Shown here one piece after another: positions 1 to 11,960 of a DNA stretch of 64,000 bases. The notes under the pieces were generated by a model, which worked only from the letters and a program-made list of their open reading frames with translations, did no database searches and was not told the DNA's origin. Position 1 is the first letter of the stretch; each line of letters begins with the position of its first letter. The stretch comes from Lanius collurio (Eukaryota; Chordata; Aves; Passeriformes; Laniidae), in assembly GCA_020086605.1 (NCBI GenBank), contig JACBWW010000003.1, positions 53,181,302 through 53,245,301 of the forward strand. Reading direction: 5' to 3'. A program made the translations under genes and the position numbers.

Positions 1-3000
1 CTGATGTTTAAAACTGACACAGCTCACAGACATATTAGAAATTGTTGTAAAAATATGAAGAGAGGATGCCTGAATACATATGATGTATTTTTGGAAGTCA
101 GCGTATCTCTTATAAATCCTGCCTTAGAAATCTATGGTAGGCCTTTGAAGGAGCTGCCAAGGAGGTGAGTAAAGGGGATCAGCTGAAGAGGGCTTGTTCT
201 TTGCCAAAGGGGTTTGGACATGAAATTTTGTTGCATGGTTTCACAGAAAACCCAACATGTTAATGGGAAAGGAAGTAACAATCATTTCTTTTACAGAAGA
301 CCTCTGAGCTAAAAATGATTGAAAGCTGCTCCCAGTATCACATGTGTTTGTCTCGTTCTTACCCTTCATTATACAAACATTTTCACTCTTCCATATACAC
401 ACAAGAGTAACAAACTGCATAAGCCTTTGATCTGACCATTTGTCATTTTATCCATCAATTGATCATTTCAGCATCTTTCATTAATCACCAACAAAAGATC
501 ATCATCAGAGTAAGAAACAAAGTTGGAGATTTGGTTGGAAATGAGCTTGAGTCTCTCTTCAATTTTCTTCATTCTAGACTTTAATCCCTCCTCATTAAAT
601 GGCATTCCCTACATCAGTGACATTATGTAATGGACTGAGAGGTGCCTTGACTTTTCAGCAATGACAGACAGTAGTCACCATATAGTTAGAGAAAGGGCAG
701 GAAAAAGGTGTTGTGGGAATACAGACATGGTGTGGTTTGGGTTCTGTGAAAGATAAATATGGCAAAAAGCCATACACTCTCTTTTGAGATGCTTTTGGGT
801 ACCCAGGAAAACCCCATGAATTTGCTGTATGGGGCTCTGAGTTTCCAGGCCCCCATCACTTTCATATGGTCAGCTGCAGAAAAAGAGGTACCAAGGGCAT
901 GTGCAGTGGCACAACCAACTGCACTCAGTTTGTTACAGCCATGGAATGACTCAAGTTGGATTGAGCTGCTTTGGATTTTGAACCTCTGAGTGACAGCTGA
1001 GGCCTACCACACTGGTATGGATGGGACTTTTGCCCTCTGCAGTGACAGAAGAGAGCTGCTCTGGTAGCTGTGAATCACTGCCTGCTAACAAGGACCATCA
1101 ATTACATGGAGCTGCTGATCTTTTCAAAACTATGCTGTGAGCTACTTTTCTACAGTGTAAACCAGATTTCTTTTATATCAAACCCAGCACCTGTGTGAAA
1201 AAATATACAATATACACCAATATACAATATACATGGCTCTACCTGGAGCTACAGCAGCCATCAGATGAAGCCATGCTGCAAGGAGCAGGTTCCAGACACC
1301 AAGGGACAATCAGTGACAAGCTGCAAACAGTGAAAGAGCCTTTTCTGTTGGACAGCCTTCAGCATCAATTAGACTTTTTTTGCCTTTTTTGAACCTGATT
1401 TATTGTGGTTTCATGTAAAGGGTTCATAAAATCTCTAGTAAATAAATGCCCTGGAAATAAGAATTTTGAAACATACATATGTTCCTATATTTCACTTCTT
1501 ACAAGGCAAACCTTGTGGCTACAAGAAAGGTACGTTGCACATGCTACTAAGTGCATACAGGAGAAGTGAAGTAAAGCTGGGGTCTGAGAAAAGCCCAGGA
1601 TAAAAAGAGAAAAGCCAAAAACTTCCTTCAAAGCTGTAAATATAAGTAAAACAGGAAAGGATAATGTCAGATGGATTAAGATTAGTAGTTCATGCACTGC
1701 CACGGTTCACTTATGAAGAGCATTAACAGTTTTACCAGAAAGGAGTGGTAAAGGAGACTGTGAGCAATCTGCCTCTCCTCTGAAGCAACCTGCAGAGTGC
1801 TTGATGCTGACCTCCAAGTCCTATCTTGACCAGGTCAAGAAAGGTCACCTGAAGACTACAGTATAATAAGGTAGGGAGGGAAAAATCGTCAGAAATATGG
1901 TTCTGTGACCTGAAATCTGATTGAACCTTCCCTGGTTTGCAGACTGATCCAAAAGGAAATGTAGCAGAAAGCTTGGGCTGACTTGAAATATTATCTCAAA
2001 GCATCTCTTTCAGCTCCCTCCTGCATTATTTGGCAGTCTTTTGATAGCACTATTCTTCTCTCAGTGATTACAGACACAGCTGGCTTTCCTCCAGGTAAAT
2101 GCTGGTTGGGAGCTGAGGAAAGGCCACTGAGGAAAAAAAAGCCCTTGTTGTATATATTGTGCATGGAGAGAAAATCTTAATGGTGTCTACATCATGTGGA
2201 GGGAGGTACAAAGGGAGCACAGGGGCTGTACACTGAGGAGCCAGATAAGAAATGGAAATCCCAGATCTAGTATAGACTGTGAAATAAGATGGTAATACTT
2301 TGAGAAATGGTTCAGAGGTGTAACAATTCTGGTTTCTTCAGGGAATTAGTAACACAAAAGTCAGTCTGATTTTGCTCAGCAGAAGAGAAACAATGCCTAG
2401 CTGACAAGATAGCTCCAAGTACAGGAGATGACTAGTTAGATTACACTGAACAAAGAAGGCTACTGTGACAGTAAAGTTTCCTTTCTTGTGTTTCATGATC
2501 TTAACAGATGTTTGCCAGAACACTTTTTGCCACTCAGTATTTTAAAAAACCTAGTTCAAAGGAGTTACGAAATCATGACCACTGACATAACAAAAGAGGC
2601 AATAAACTTATGCATATCAAGGTCAATGTGTCAAAAGCTCCGAAGACCCAAGCAAGAAATACAGTGATGTACTATGATATAAATAAGCTACTGTGATGCA
2701 TCTCAATAAATTCCTTTTGTTACATAGTCAGAATGTCCCAAAATCCCCAGACCTTCTGAAGAAGGGGCTTCTCTAATAAACATTTCCCTTATGAAGAGTG
2801 GTATCTGTTTTACATGCATACTATGTTCTTTATTAACTAGACGTTTTTTAATACAACAGTACCATTCCTATACTAGGTTTGCTTGCCATAGTGTCATTTC
2901 TATCATAACAAGTAAGCAGATAATTTTTTTTTTTTAGCTTTTGGTGCAGAAATCCAGCACTATCCCTGTAAATACAGGCAGGCTCTTTTATCTTGGCTTT

Positions 3001-4068
3001 TCTGTTGTGGAAACAGAGACACCTTTACCTCCATGGATGTAAGACCAATATTTTCAAAGTGATCGGTGCCAGACCTCATCTCTCTGTGATCTGGGTTCAT
3101 TCATCTTGTTTATTTCAATTTTCACATTTTGGCCTAATCTAGCTGTTTACCATCACACTATAGCTTCACATTAAACATAGCACCAAAATATATGTGTCCT
3201 GATTTGTTACCTGCCAAAAATGTTCTTTATTTTTAAAGAAGAAACAGGATCAAGCAAAACCAAGGAGTTCTGATAAGGTGAAAGGTAAACCTGTTTGAAG
3301 ATGCAGTATTCTATAATGAGCCAGAGCTGCCACTGCACCCCTGCATACTTTAAAATCTGAACAGCAATGAATAGAAATAGTATGCATCCACAACAGCCAC
3401 AGAGCCTAGTGAGGGACACAGATTTCCTCCTGTTTGATTAAAGAAATCAATTTATAAACTTACTCTTGTCCTGGGAGCTGCTTATGGCAGTCAACAGGTG
3501 AAAATCCCCAAAGCCCTACATTTCTGTTTACGTATTATAAAAAAATGACAACTGTGTTTCAAGAAGAAAAGTCATCTCTCTGGTACTGTCATCTGAGCTT
3601 TTGAGCTCAGTCTACAAGCTCCTGAGCAAGCAGTGTAGGTTTTGTCCATGCTGCAAGTGTAACAATTGCCATAGCAAGGGGTGTTCTGCATCATGGTCTC
3701 GCTTCAGCTTCTGAAACATCACAAGGGTAAGGCTAAGGAACCACCTGAGATGATTGCCTCACAGTTGTGAAGCAATAAAAACACCATTAAAACAAGGTCC
3801 ATGTTCACGAAAAAGATGCTGCTCTTCTGAACTTAATGGAAAAATGTGTTTGTTGGACAGCAGCCACTTGTGTATAGTAACGGCCATCACATACCAGCTG
3901 CTGTGCCCACAGCTTGACCAGAAAAGGGTAAAAATCAGCCCCCCTCTCCTCTGTGTATACGACATAATGTCCATTGGCATAGTCTCATAGTAAGCGAGGA
4001 TGATTTGACTCCACCTTCTTATGGATTTTAGTATTAACACAGAGAAACTAATCTCCAGCAGTGTTTTC
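1..4068. other. Intergenic, no gene recognised
   Basis: AT-rich sequence without any open frame over about 80 codons and no domain-like translation. A near-tandem aatatacaatatacacc duplication sits at about 1201-1232. Short T and A runs occur. I recognise no transposon. Confidence 0.6.
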
Positions 4069-4147
4069 CCATCCATCCATCCATCCATCCATCCATCCAT
4101 CCATCCATCCATCCATCCATCCATCCATCCATCCATCCATCCATCCA
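4069..4147 (+). repeat. (ATCC)n microsatellite, 19 units
   Basis: A perfect tetranucleotide array of 19 ATCC units spans 4071-4146, with extra C and A bases extending it at either end. Being a tetramer it leaves all frames open over the array. It creates spurious open frames rich in Pro-Ser-Ile-His on one strand and Met-Asp-Gly-Trp on the other, which should not be read as proteins. Its perfection suggests a young, polymorphic locus. Confidence 0.98.
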
Positions 4148-5554
4148 GACACCAAGGTACTTACCCAACACTAGTTGCCATGATTACTTTTGCTGTGAAC
4201 ACTGAGGCATGCAGACAGAAGTATGATACTACCAAGACTTTGGACTTGGGCCATTTGGTCATAAAGGCAGGGAAGTTAGAAAGTATTTTCCAAGCAAGAA
4301 GGCACACATACATCTGGGTAAGTTAGTGCAAGCAGGAAAGGATGGGCAGGTAGCCACAATTTCAGAGGCACATGTGTTATTTTAAAGCAGTTTTCCTTCA
4401 GTATATCTGTCACACCCAAATTTATTATTGTCACATAAAACTCATTCCTTTCACAGAACTGGCTTCTAGTGGTCTCTTTCTAAATTATGTGGGTTTCTCT
4501 AGTGCAGTTGTGCTCTTTGGAAAAGAAACTATAATCATCTGGATAACAAGTCCAATTCACACAGAAATACCTCTTGCAGAAGCTCAATATTGAGATGGTA
4601 ATATGCCTTAGGCTCAGTATTCCTATGTCAGGGAGATTCTGAAATTCACTAGAGAGATTTATGCTCAAGAGCTAAATAAATATCTGTCTGTGCAGGAGGT
4701 ACAACTGCCACATAAACTCAGAAGTTTATTGCCCTTTTGTGCCACTAATCTTGTGCCATGCCCTTATCAGCAAGCAATATTTATCCCCCTTTGCACCTGC
4801 TTTGAAATTACAGGATACAAATTGGTGACTAGAGATGGAAGAAATCCGAAATGGCAATTTAATATCATGGTAAAAATTTAAATTTAAAATCATGGTAAGC
4901 AGGGCCACTAAGTTCCTCTGGGTAGTAGCCTCTTCCTGCACAGTCAAAGTTCTTGCACATTGTTTGGGCATTGTCCATGTCTGCTTTGGTCCAGATGCCT
5001 GAAAAATTACATGAGAAGGAAAATGTAGGGGAGAAAAGATTCATCAGTATGAGCTGTCCTTTAGTATTGCATGTGACCATTGCTAGTGACTTTTCTCTGC
5101 TGGCCACCCCCTCCCAATGCACCACCAGATGTGTTCTATGTGTCCAGAGTTGTCATGACTCACAAAGCCCATCTGAATAAGCAAGCCCAGGGTCAGCTCC
5201 TGGAGATACTTGACTCAGAGAGGAAGACAACAGTTTAATCTGACAAACTGACTCTGGAGATTGCTGTTTCCCTCCATCTCCCATATCCCTTTCCTTTCCC
5301 TCCAGCTCTCTTGAAAGTAACCTGAGCCCGTAACTGTCAGCTTGCTTTTGCACTTACTTTTTGGGTTGTCCTTGTCTGAACTACATACAAATGCAGAAAA
5401 ATGTCAGTTTTGATACTGCTGAACACTTCTTAGTGTGAGATGGAAACCCGCTGAACCAACCAGAGGCCAAACAGTCCCATTACATATGGAGCTCCTCTAC
5501 TTCAGGCAGGTGAGTGATTGCTTTGGGCATGTTCCTGTCAGCTGGAACAAGCCA

Positions 5555-5840
5555 CATGTCCAGCAGCCAGGAGCTCGCTGGGCTTGGCCTTCTCCTCTGG
5601 CCCCGGCCATCCCATCCCTTCTGTGGGCATCTGGAGGAAGGTGTCTCTCTGAGCGCTCCAGGGAGAGGCCCAGTTTGGCTCAGCTGGCTCTGGCAGCCGC
5701 GGGGGCTGCGGGAGAGGCCGGCTGGCTGCCAGGCTGTGCTGCTGCCCTGGGCAGGCGGAGCAGCCATCCCCGCTGGCCTGAAAGCCCGCGGGTCCCTGGC
5801 CACGACGCGCTTGGGAGTACAGCTGGAGAGCACGGCCTAC
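5555..5840. other. GC-rich, CpG-bearing patch
   Basis: About 280 bases much richer in G, C and CpG than the surroundings (for example ctggcagccgcgggggctgc and cgcgggtccctggccacgac). It opens overlapping long frames on both strands, as expected from scarcity of stop codons at high GC. It could be a small orphan CpG island, a decayed LTR or an unannotated transcript start. No splice or domain evidence supports a gene. Confidence 0.5.
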
Positions 5841-6146
5841 CAGAACGGCTGCCAGCCATGTTTAACTTGTCTAGAGCGTGCTGCGTTCTCCTCTGGTTTG
5901 GAAGTCGTGTTGAATCAAGCCATCTCGCATGAAGCTCGTGTGTGTGCCAGAACAGTATACCTGCATATGCTCTTTGGAGCAGGCAGATCCCCCATGTGGT
6001 TTTGAGAGTTATGGTGTGAGATAAATGGGAAGGAAAAGCTCCTCCTCTGCTCTTTCCTAGCAAGCCCAGAAGATAAAGGGAAACTGCAACAAAATCCAAA
6101 ATTTCCCTCTGGCAGTCCCGACAATAAAGAAAGTACCTGAATTTAA

Positions 6147-6170
6147 AGAAGAAGAAGGAGGAGGAGGAGG
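6147..6170 (+). repeat. GAA/GGA purine tract
   Basis: About 24 bases of GAAGAAG turning into GGAGGAGG repeats. A simple low-complexity tract with no further signal. Confidence 0.8.
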
Positions 6171-9100
6171 GCACAGCTATGTCAATGTCACAAGATTTCT
6201 ACTTCTTGTCCCTGGGCAAGCAGAGGGTTAATCTATCACTGCCACACAGTGTCACCAGTTTTCTGATGCTGCCTGATTTTAAAACAATAATTACAGCATT
6301 TCTGACCTGGACCATCAATTATTGTTGACCATACTTTTCTCAATGGCTGTCCTTAAATATTACTGCAGCACTCACAGATGATTTTGATATACTGCAACCA
6401 CTATTTAGCCACAGGTGAACTCAGACCCTGTCCCCTCTTTGCAGTCAGTTCACTCCCTTTCTAACTGGTATCCCAGCAGTTACAATTTTTGCCCCCTGTC
6501 CTTTTCTGTCTAATAGACCTATGCGCCTAGCTGAAGGTTTCAACAACAGGATGCAGGAATTCTAACCAGCCCAAAATATCATCTCAAGCATACAATTTGT
6601 AAAGCCCCCAATTGCCTTGCTGAGAAACTTTCATGGTCAGTTAAAGTAAGGATTATCAAGGCATCTACTTTCAACGTCCAGAAAATTGATTGGGTTGGCA
6701 CATTTTAAATAATACAGTTTTAAGAAAGATTGTAATTCTTGTACAACAGAAAAAGTTGACTCTTTTCTTCACAGATTTGCTCATAACAATAGGGATCTTG
6801 ATTTTCTCTCTCATTGTTTCCTATCAGACAATTAGAGGATACTTCTGGATCCCCTGGAGGTGCTGCACATTCTGGGTGGGCTGGCTGTCTGGGAACACCC
6901 ACTGCGTGCATGTTTCCTACAGTCATTCTCAGAAGTGTCCAAGAACCCCACAATTCCCCGTGCATCTGTATAAACTACATAGGGGTTGGCAGAGGAGGCT
7001 TCTTCTGCTTTATCTCTGCAATCTGGTGCAGGTCTGAAACCCAGAGCATAGCAGTCATTTTCCAAGATTATTGATAGTGAGTGTAGTGAATATTCCTTCT
7101 GACACCCAGTCCAGTACCCTAATTGGAGTAATCAAAACATTGATTGTTTTGGGTGTTGGGGAGTGTTGATCACTAATGTTCAATATTCATATTTTCAGTC
7201 CACAGAAATTATACCCCAAGATAGAAATGATCAACACTTCTCAAAGTAAGAGAAAAGCATAAATGTCATCATTAGATGAGATTAAAGAGATGTGGTCTGT
7301 ATTGCATTTATAACTGGCCTGCATTACAATGAACATGTGCAGTTTAATGCAGATAAAGATAATCTGTATCTCCTGCTAAACTCATTCCATCAGTTCTACA
7401 TTTATGGAGCTAAAGGCAAATGTTCAAAATTTTGGTTAATGCACCATATGTCTAAAATATTTTAGTTCCATCTGACATTTTTAAAGTATTTTTATTTCAG
7501 TGGTAGCTTACTGAGTAAATTAAGTTTTTTCTAGATCTAGGTATCCCATATTCCCTTTTTCCACAACATTCCTAGACCTGTCTGCCACGATGTCTTAATT
7601 TTTTGGCTCACTAATCTAATTTAATCTAATGTAATCAGTTTGGTAGCCCCATTAACCTTTTTTTTTTTTTTTGTATATATGTAGGTGCTAAATGAGGCAG
7701 AATATGTGCATGGCATGCTAGGATGCCTTTTTCCACTTGTCCATTTTAAAGCATTATTGCAATTTTCTGGACAGCAGCAAGAAAAGTGGGACAACACAGC
7801 CCCCCTGCGCAACTCACCTGGTGGCAAATGAAGCATCCTTCATGGTAGATTAGCAGTGAAGCCTGCTGGCAAGCCATGGCACAGTGCAGGTCAGGATCAA
7901 CTTTGTGCAGACTGCTCAGGGTGACTAATGTGCATGAAACCTGTACCTCAGTAGAAAGACCTTACACAGACAAATATAGACACGGGATGGACAATATAGA
8001 GGCAAGAGTATTGCTTCATCCAGGGGAATTCAGGTTTGATAATGGCTGGGAACCCTCACTGTTGTAGGCTGTGCTTTGGGCTCCTCAAAATAGTATTAGG
8101 CAAAAATATCCAAGCAGATATAATTACTTTAGTGTTTTCATTTATGACTGCTTCTTCACACATAACTGGTACTTTGCTTTCCAAAGCGTTTTAGCTCTGT
8201 GGAAATTCGGGCTGAGAGCAATAGTGCAACAAGTTTTTCAGTGAGACACAAAAGCCATTATAACAGATATCAAAACAGCGAGTCAGCCTAAATGTTTAAT
8301 GAAGTGAGATTCAAACACAGTTTAATAGATTTTCTGCAAAACTTCACAGGAACATCCTTGTTGGTTCTGAAGGAAAATCTTCTGATTTTCTGTCTGGATC
8401 AATTTTGTAAATTAAAATTGTAAGGAAACATAAGCAAGTTTTATTGCTGAAATCTCATCATGCAGCATTGCAAGGAACATTTATTAGTGTGATACTAAAA
8501 TCAGAGTCAGTTCTCTGACTGCAGCAATAGCAAAACAAATTCTCTCCTGATGTAACTTAGTTTAGGTCCTGGGTGCCGTGCTAAAAGGATACTTCACCTG
8601 ATGACACAATCGGGTTGTTCCAAGAGGTAGATTAATTTAAGTTCAATGGATTTATGTCAAGAGAGAATTTAGCCTAATATTCCTCACTCGGGCTTCTGTC
8701 TAGGGAAATATTCTAAGAGGAAATTTAAAGGAGTTTTGACTGATTTTATTTATCGAATTCCAATAGAAGACCTCACTGGAGACAGGAGAAGGTCAGCTTT
8801 TTGTCAGCGCAATCCAATTTAGGTGATTGTCAGAGCAGCAGCAGATGCTTTTGAGAAACCAATAATAAATATTTTTCAGAACTTAGGGACAATTTCTTTT
8901 TCATGGATGATGAGGCACTTCTCAGTCACGATGGGGTGCAATTTTCAAAAGTACATTTTAGCCTCTTTGAGCTTCCCCAATGGCAGTGGAAAGAGGTGTA
9001 AGAGAGAGGTGTGTGTATCTGCAGATTCAGGCCACAAAAAATTATCAGGACTTTTAAGGACAATTTACATAAATGTCTGACAGGGAAGACAGATGGTGGG

Positions 9101-11799
9101 TTTAATTGTGTCTGTCTGGGATTGAAAGAGAGACTGGACAACTTCTTGGTCCAAATGCCCTGCAGACCTCCCCATGCAGCACAGGCTGCTTTGCTTTCTT
9201 CTCTCACACAGATCCTGCCCTCTTGGCAAAAGAATGAAGTTTTACAATTCTCCCTTCAGCAAGACACTGCTTTATACAAATGCCTGCAAGTGAATCCTGA
9301 TAAAGTAATCAATCAGTTTAACAGAATGAAATCTGTGTACAAAAAGGTGACATGAAATTATTGCCTAACATATTAAAGGAATACACCTGCTGTAGCCCAA
9401 TTACACCTTCACTATATACAATGAAATACCTCTCAAGCAAATCCTCAACAAAACAATAAACCTGTCATGAAAGAAAAATTTATTGTTCATCAAGGCTGTG
9501 TATTCAGGAAGTAATACTACTTTCAGGGTCATGATGGTAGTAACTTGGCACAAGATTAAAGAAAATTGTAGGGAGTCTTCATTGTATTTTACACTTTCCC
9601 TTTGTGGAGCTAACAAGTGTCTGTCCAAATCCCTAAACTTCATCAGCAAAGGATTATTCAGTGGAAAACAAAAGTGCAAATTGATAAGAATAGCAATTTA
9701 TATATTTACCACTTCTTACTTTGTAAGAAATTCCTTCCTGAAAATAATCTTGAAAGTTATACCAGCTGAAACTGAAGTAACTACACTGAATTTTGGAAAA
9801 AAAATATTCTTCTCATTTGCATTGGTGTACCTTAGAGTGGAGTCTGACCTCTTGTCAACATGAAGTATTCAGACTCCATATTCTCGCGTCTGTCTATGCT
9901 TCGGTTTGTAGCCTAACAAAAAAATCATGAGGTGAACTACTTTTAATGATTTTCAGTATTAAGAACTTCCCTCTCAATCTTTGCGAAAAAAAAGACATAC
10001 TAAAATAGAAAGTGTCATATCTCAGCCTTTTGGTTATCTGGGAGCAAGTTACAATCACAGGGAGAAAATGTTGTGAAAGAGGCTTAAATATTGATTGGCT
10101 GCCTGCTCTCATTCTGAGAAATTTAATCTGTATATTCCCGTGAGCTTCAATTGCTGAAACCTTTTCAAACAGCTCTGCTAGGCTATGCAGGCAACTTGCT
10201 GTTTCACTAACTACTTATCTAATCAAGCTGTAATTAGCATGGTTTTCTATAGAGAAAAATTAAAAATTACCCAAAGCCATATTAGAGAAGAAGCACATTT
10301 GGTGGAAGGAAGAAATACAACAGATTTTAGAACTGTCATTTATAAAATGAATGTTGATTTTCCCATCATGGGTTTTTGTGAAGATCAGTGTAAGAATTGC
10401 TCCACAAAAATATGATTCCTGAATCATTTAATAATCATTTAAAGCAGAGCTTCTGAACAATTAGAGGTATGATCAGAAATCACAGAGCTGCTGAGCAAGG
10501 AAAGTGAAGCTAGTTATCATTCTGGTCCTCCACAATGGGGAGAAGGATTGCCATATAATTAAACTTCCTCAAGCTTTTATGGAAATATTCATGAAATGAG
10601 AGCATCTTTTAAATAAATTACTGGTCTGTTTATTATTCTAAAAATATTGCATTGACAAAATATTCACCCTGTCTTGATTGTTAAACTTGTTTGTGAGTCA
10701 GGCTCAGCAAAGCATCTGAAGAGCTGAACATTACAACCACGGGAAATTTTCAGTCTGTGCCTACTAAATGACCCCATCAACTCAGGCAGAAGAGACAAAA
10801 CATACTGAGATCACAGCAAGTGGAACAGGGAAAATGTGCTTCTCCAGCATTGTTTTCCCATTCCCTGACCACACAAAGGCTGTCAAATAAACACTGTGAA
10901 TTACGGGTCCCCTTATTTCAGAGAGAATATTGCAGAGCTGCAGGGCTACAGGAAAGCAAGGCAGGTCAATAGAAACAATAAAAGTCTTGGTAACATTCTC
11001 CTAGGAGAAGAAATTGCAATGATTGGAGTTATTTACCTGATAGTCCCAGTACATGAATAGGAACCAGATAGCTATTGGCTGACATGGTTTCTAACCTCCA
11101 GATGTTGGCTCTGCCCTCTTGGAAGATGCCATTTGTACAGCAGTGCTATTAGAGATGGTTGTAGAGCTACTGCTGATCCCCTGACTCAGGGCAGCTAGAG
11201 AGAGGACACTAGGGATATCTCCCTTCTGGGCTGTGAAGACCTTAGAGAAGGCAGAAGGGTCATTTGTACTTTCCTGTCTCAAGGCCCAAGCTGGAGGCAA
11301 GAATGGAGGTGGTAAGAAGGAAATAGCAATGAAATTAAACACTGAACCAATTCAAACACCAGAGAAAATTCTTTCCTGACAAGTGCACCCATCCTCTGAA
11401 CCTTGATGGTGAGAATGTGGAAAGGTGAAAGAACTGGATGTGAATGCTGCTTTGCTATAGGTGGTATAAGTGAAAATTGATACAGTTTTGACTCTTATTT
11501 GGAGTATCTTTCTTATTCTTACTTGGAAGTCTTGCCTCATTGTTTGAGCCAATCTGTAATGAGTAGAAGGAGGAGGATGCCTAAAGCAGTAGAGCTCATC
11601 AAGGGAGGTCTTCTGTCACCTTCCTTTAAAAGGAGTAGGATGAGACACTTCCAGATGTGCCATCAGAGCTGGTGCAGTGACTGCCTCCTGTACTCAATGT
11701 TGGATTGCATCCCCAGGATGGTCCCAGTACCCCTCTGCTCAGGGTCACAGCAAAAGGATGAGGCAAAGGTCACAGCTTCCACCAAGGGAATCTTCAAAC

Positions 11800-11960
11800 C
11801 CACACAAGAAAGGAAGATTTTACTTAGGGATGAGTGGCCCAGGAGAGACAGTGCCATCTCCATCTTTGGAAGTATTCAAAACCAGTCTGAAAAAGGCTCT
11901 GAGAAACCTGGAGTAAGATAGCCCTTCTCAGAGCAGGGTCAGAGCAGCTGAGGCTAGAGC
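11800..11960 (+). mobile_element. Diverged CR1 3' fragment
   Basis: The run aaggaagattttacttaggg, gagtggcccaggagagacag and tctttggaagtattcaaaacc, then ggctctgagaaacctggag, parallels the CR1 3' block around GW-Q-L-P and the following segment. The end, agcccttctcagagcaggg, resembles the CR1 gcttgagcaggg motif. Tail octamers are not preserved. Borders are approximate. Confidence 0.6.

Larger units (their letters stand above)
4148..11799. other. Intergenic, with a GC-rich patch
   Basis: No coding exon recognised. The GC-rich patch at about 5560-5840 is listed separately. A T15 run lies at 7658-7672, and a TAATC-like short repeat is at about 7613-7636. The longest open frames (about 5435-6174, up to 165 codons) overlap on both strands of the GC-rich patch and lack similarity to anything I know. 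Confidence 0.6.

Noticed and set aside
3759..4326. Open frames with repeated Met-Asp-Gly-Trp or Pro-Ser-Ile-His, looking like a repeat protein
   Set aside because: They are translations of the (ATCC)n microsatellite. Both strands stay open for the same trivial reason.
5435..6174. Up to 165-codon open frames on both strands
   Set aside because: They overlap one another in a GC-rich patch, have no domain, splice or similarity signal, and fit chance opening from lack of stop codons.
7162..7238. 11-bp inverted repeat agtgttgatca / tgatcaacact with 55-bp spacer, possibly a MITE
   Set aside because: An inverted pair of this length and spacing is expected about once by chance in 64 kb. No target duplication or family resemblance was seen.
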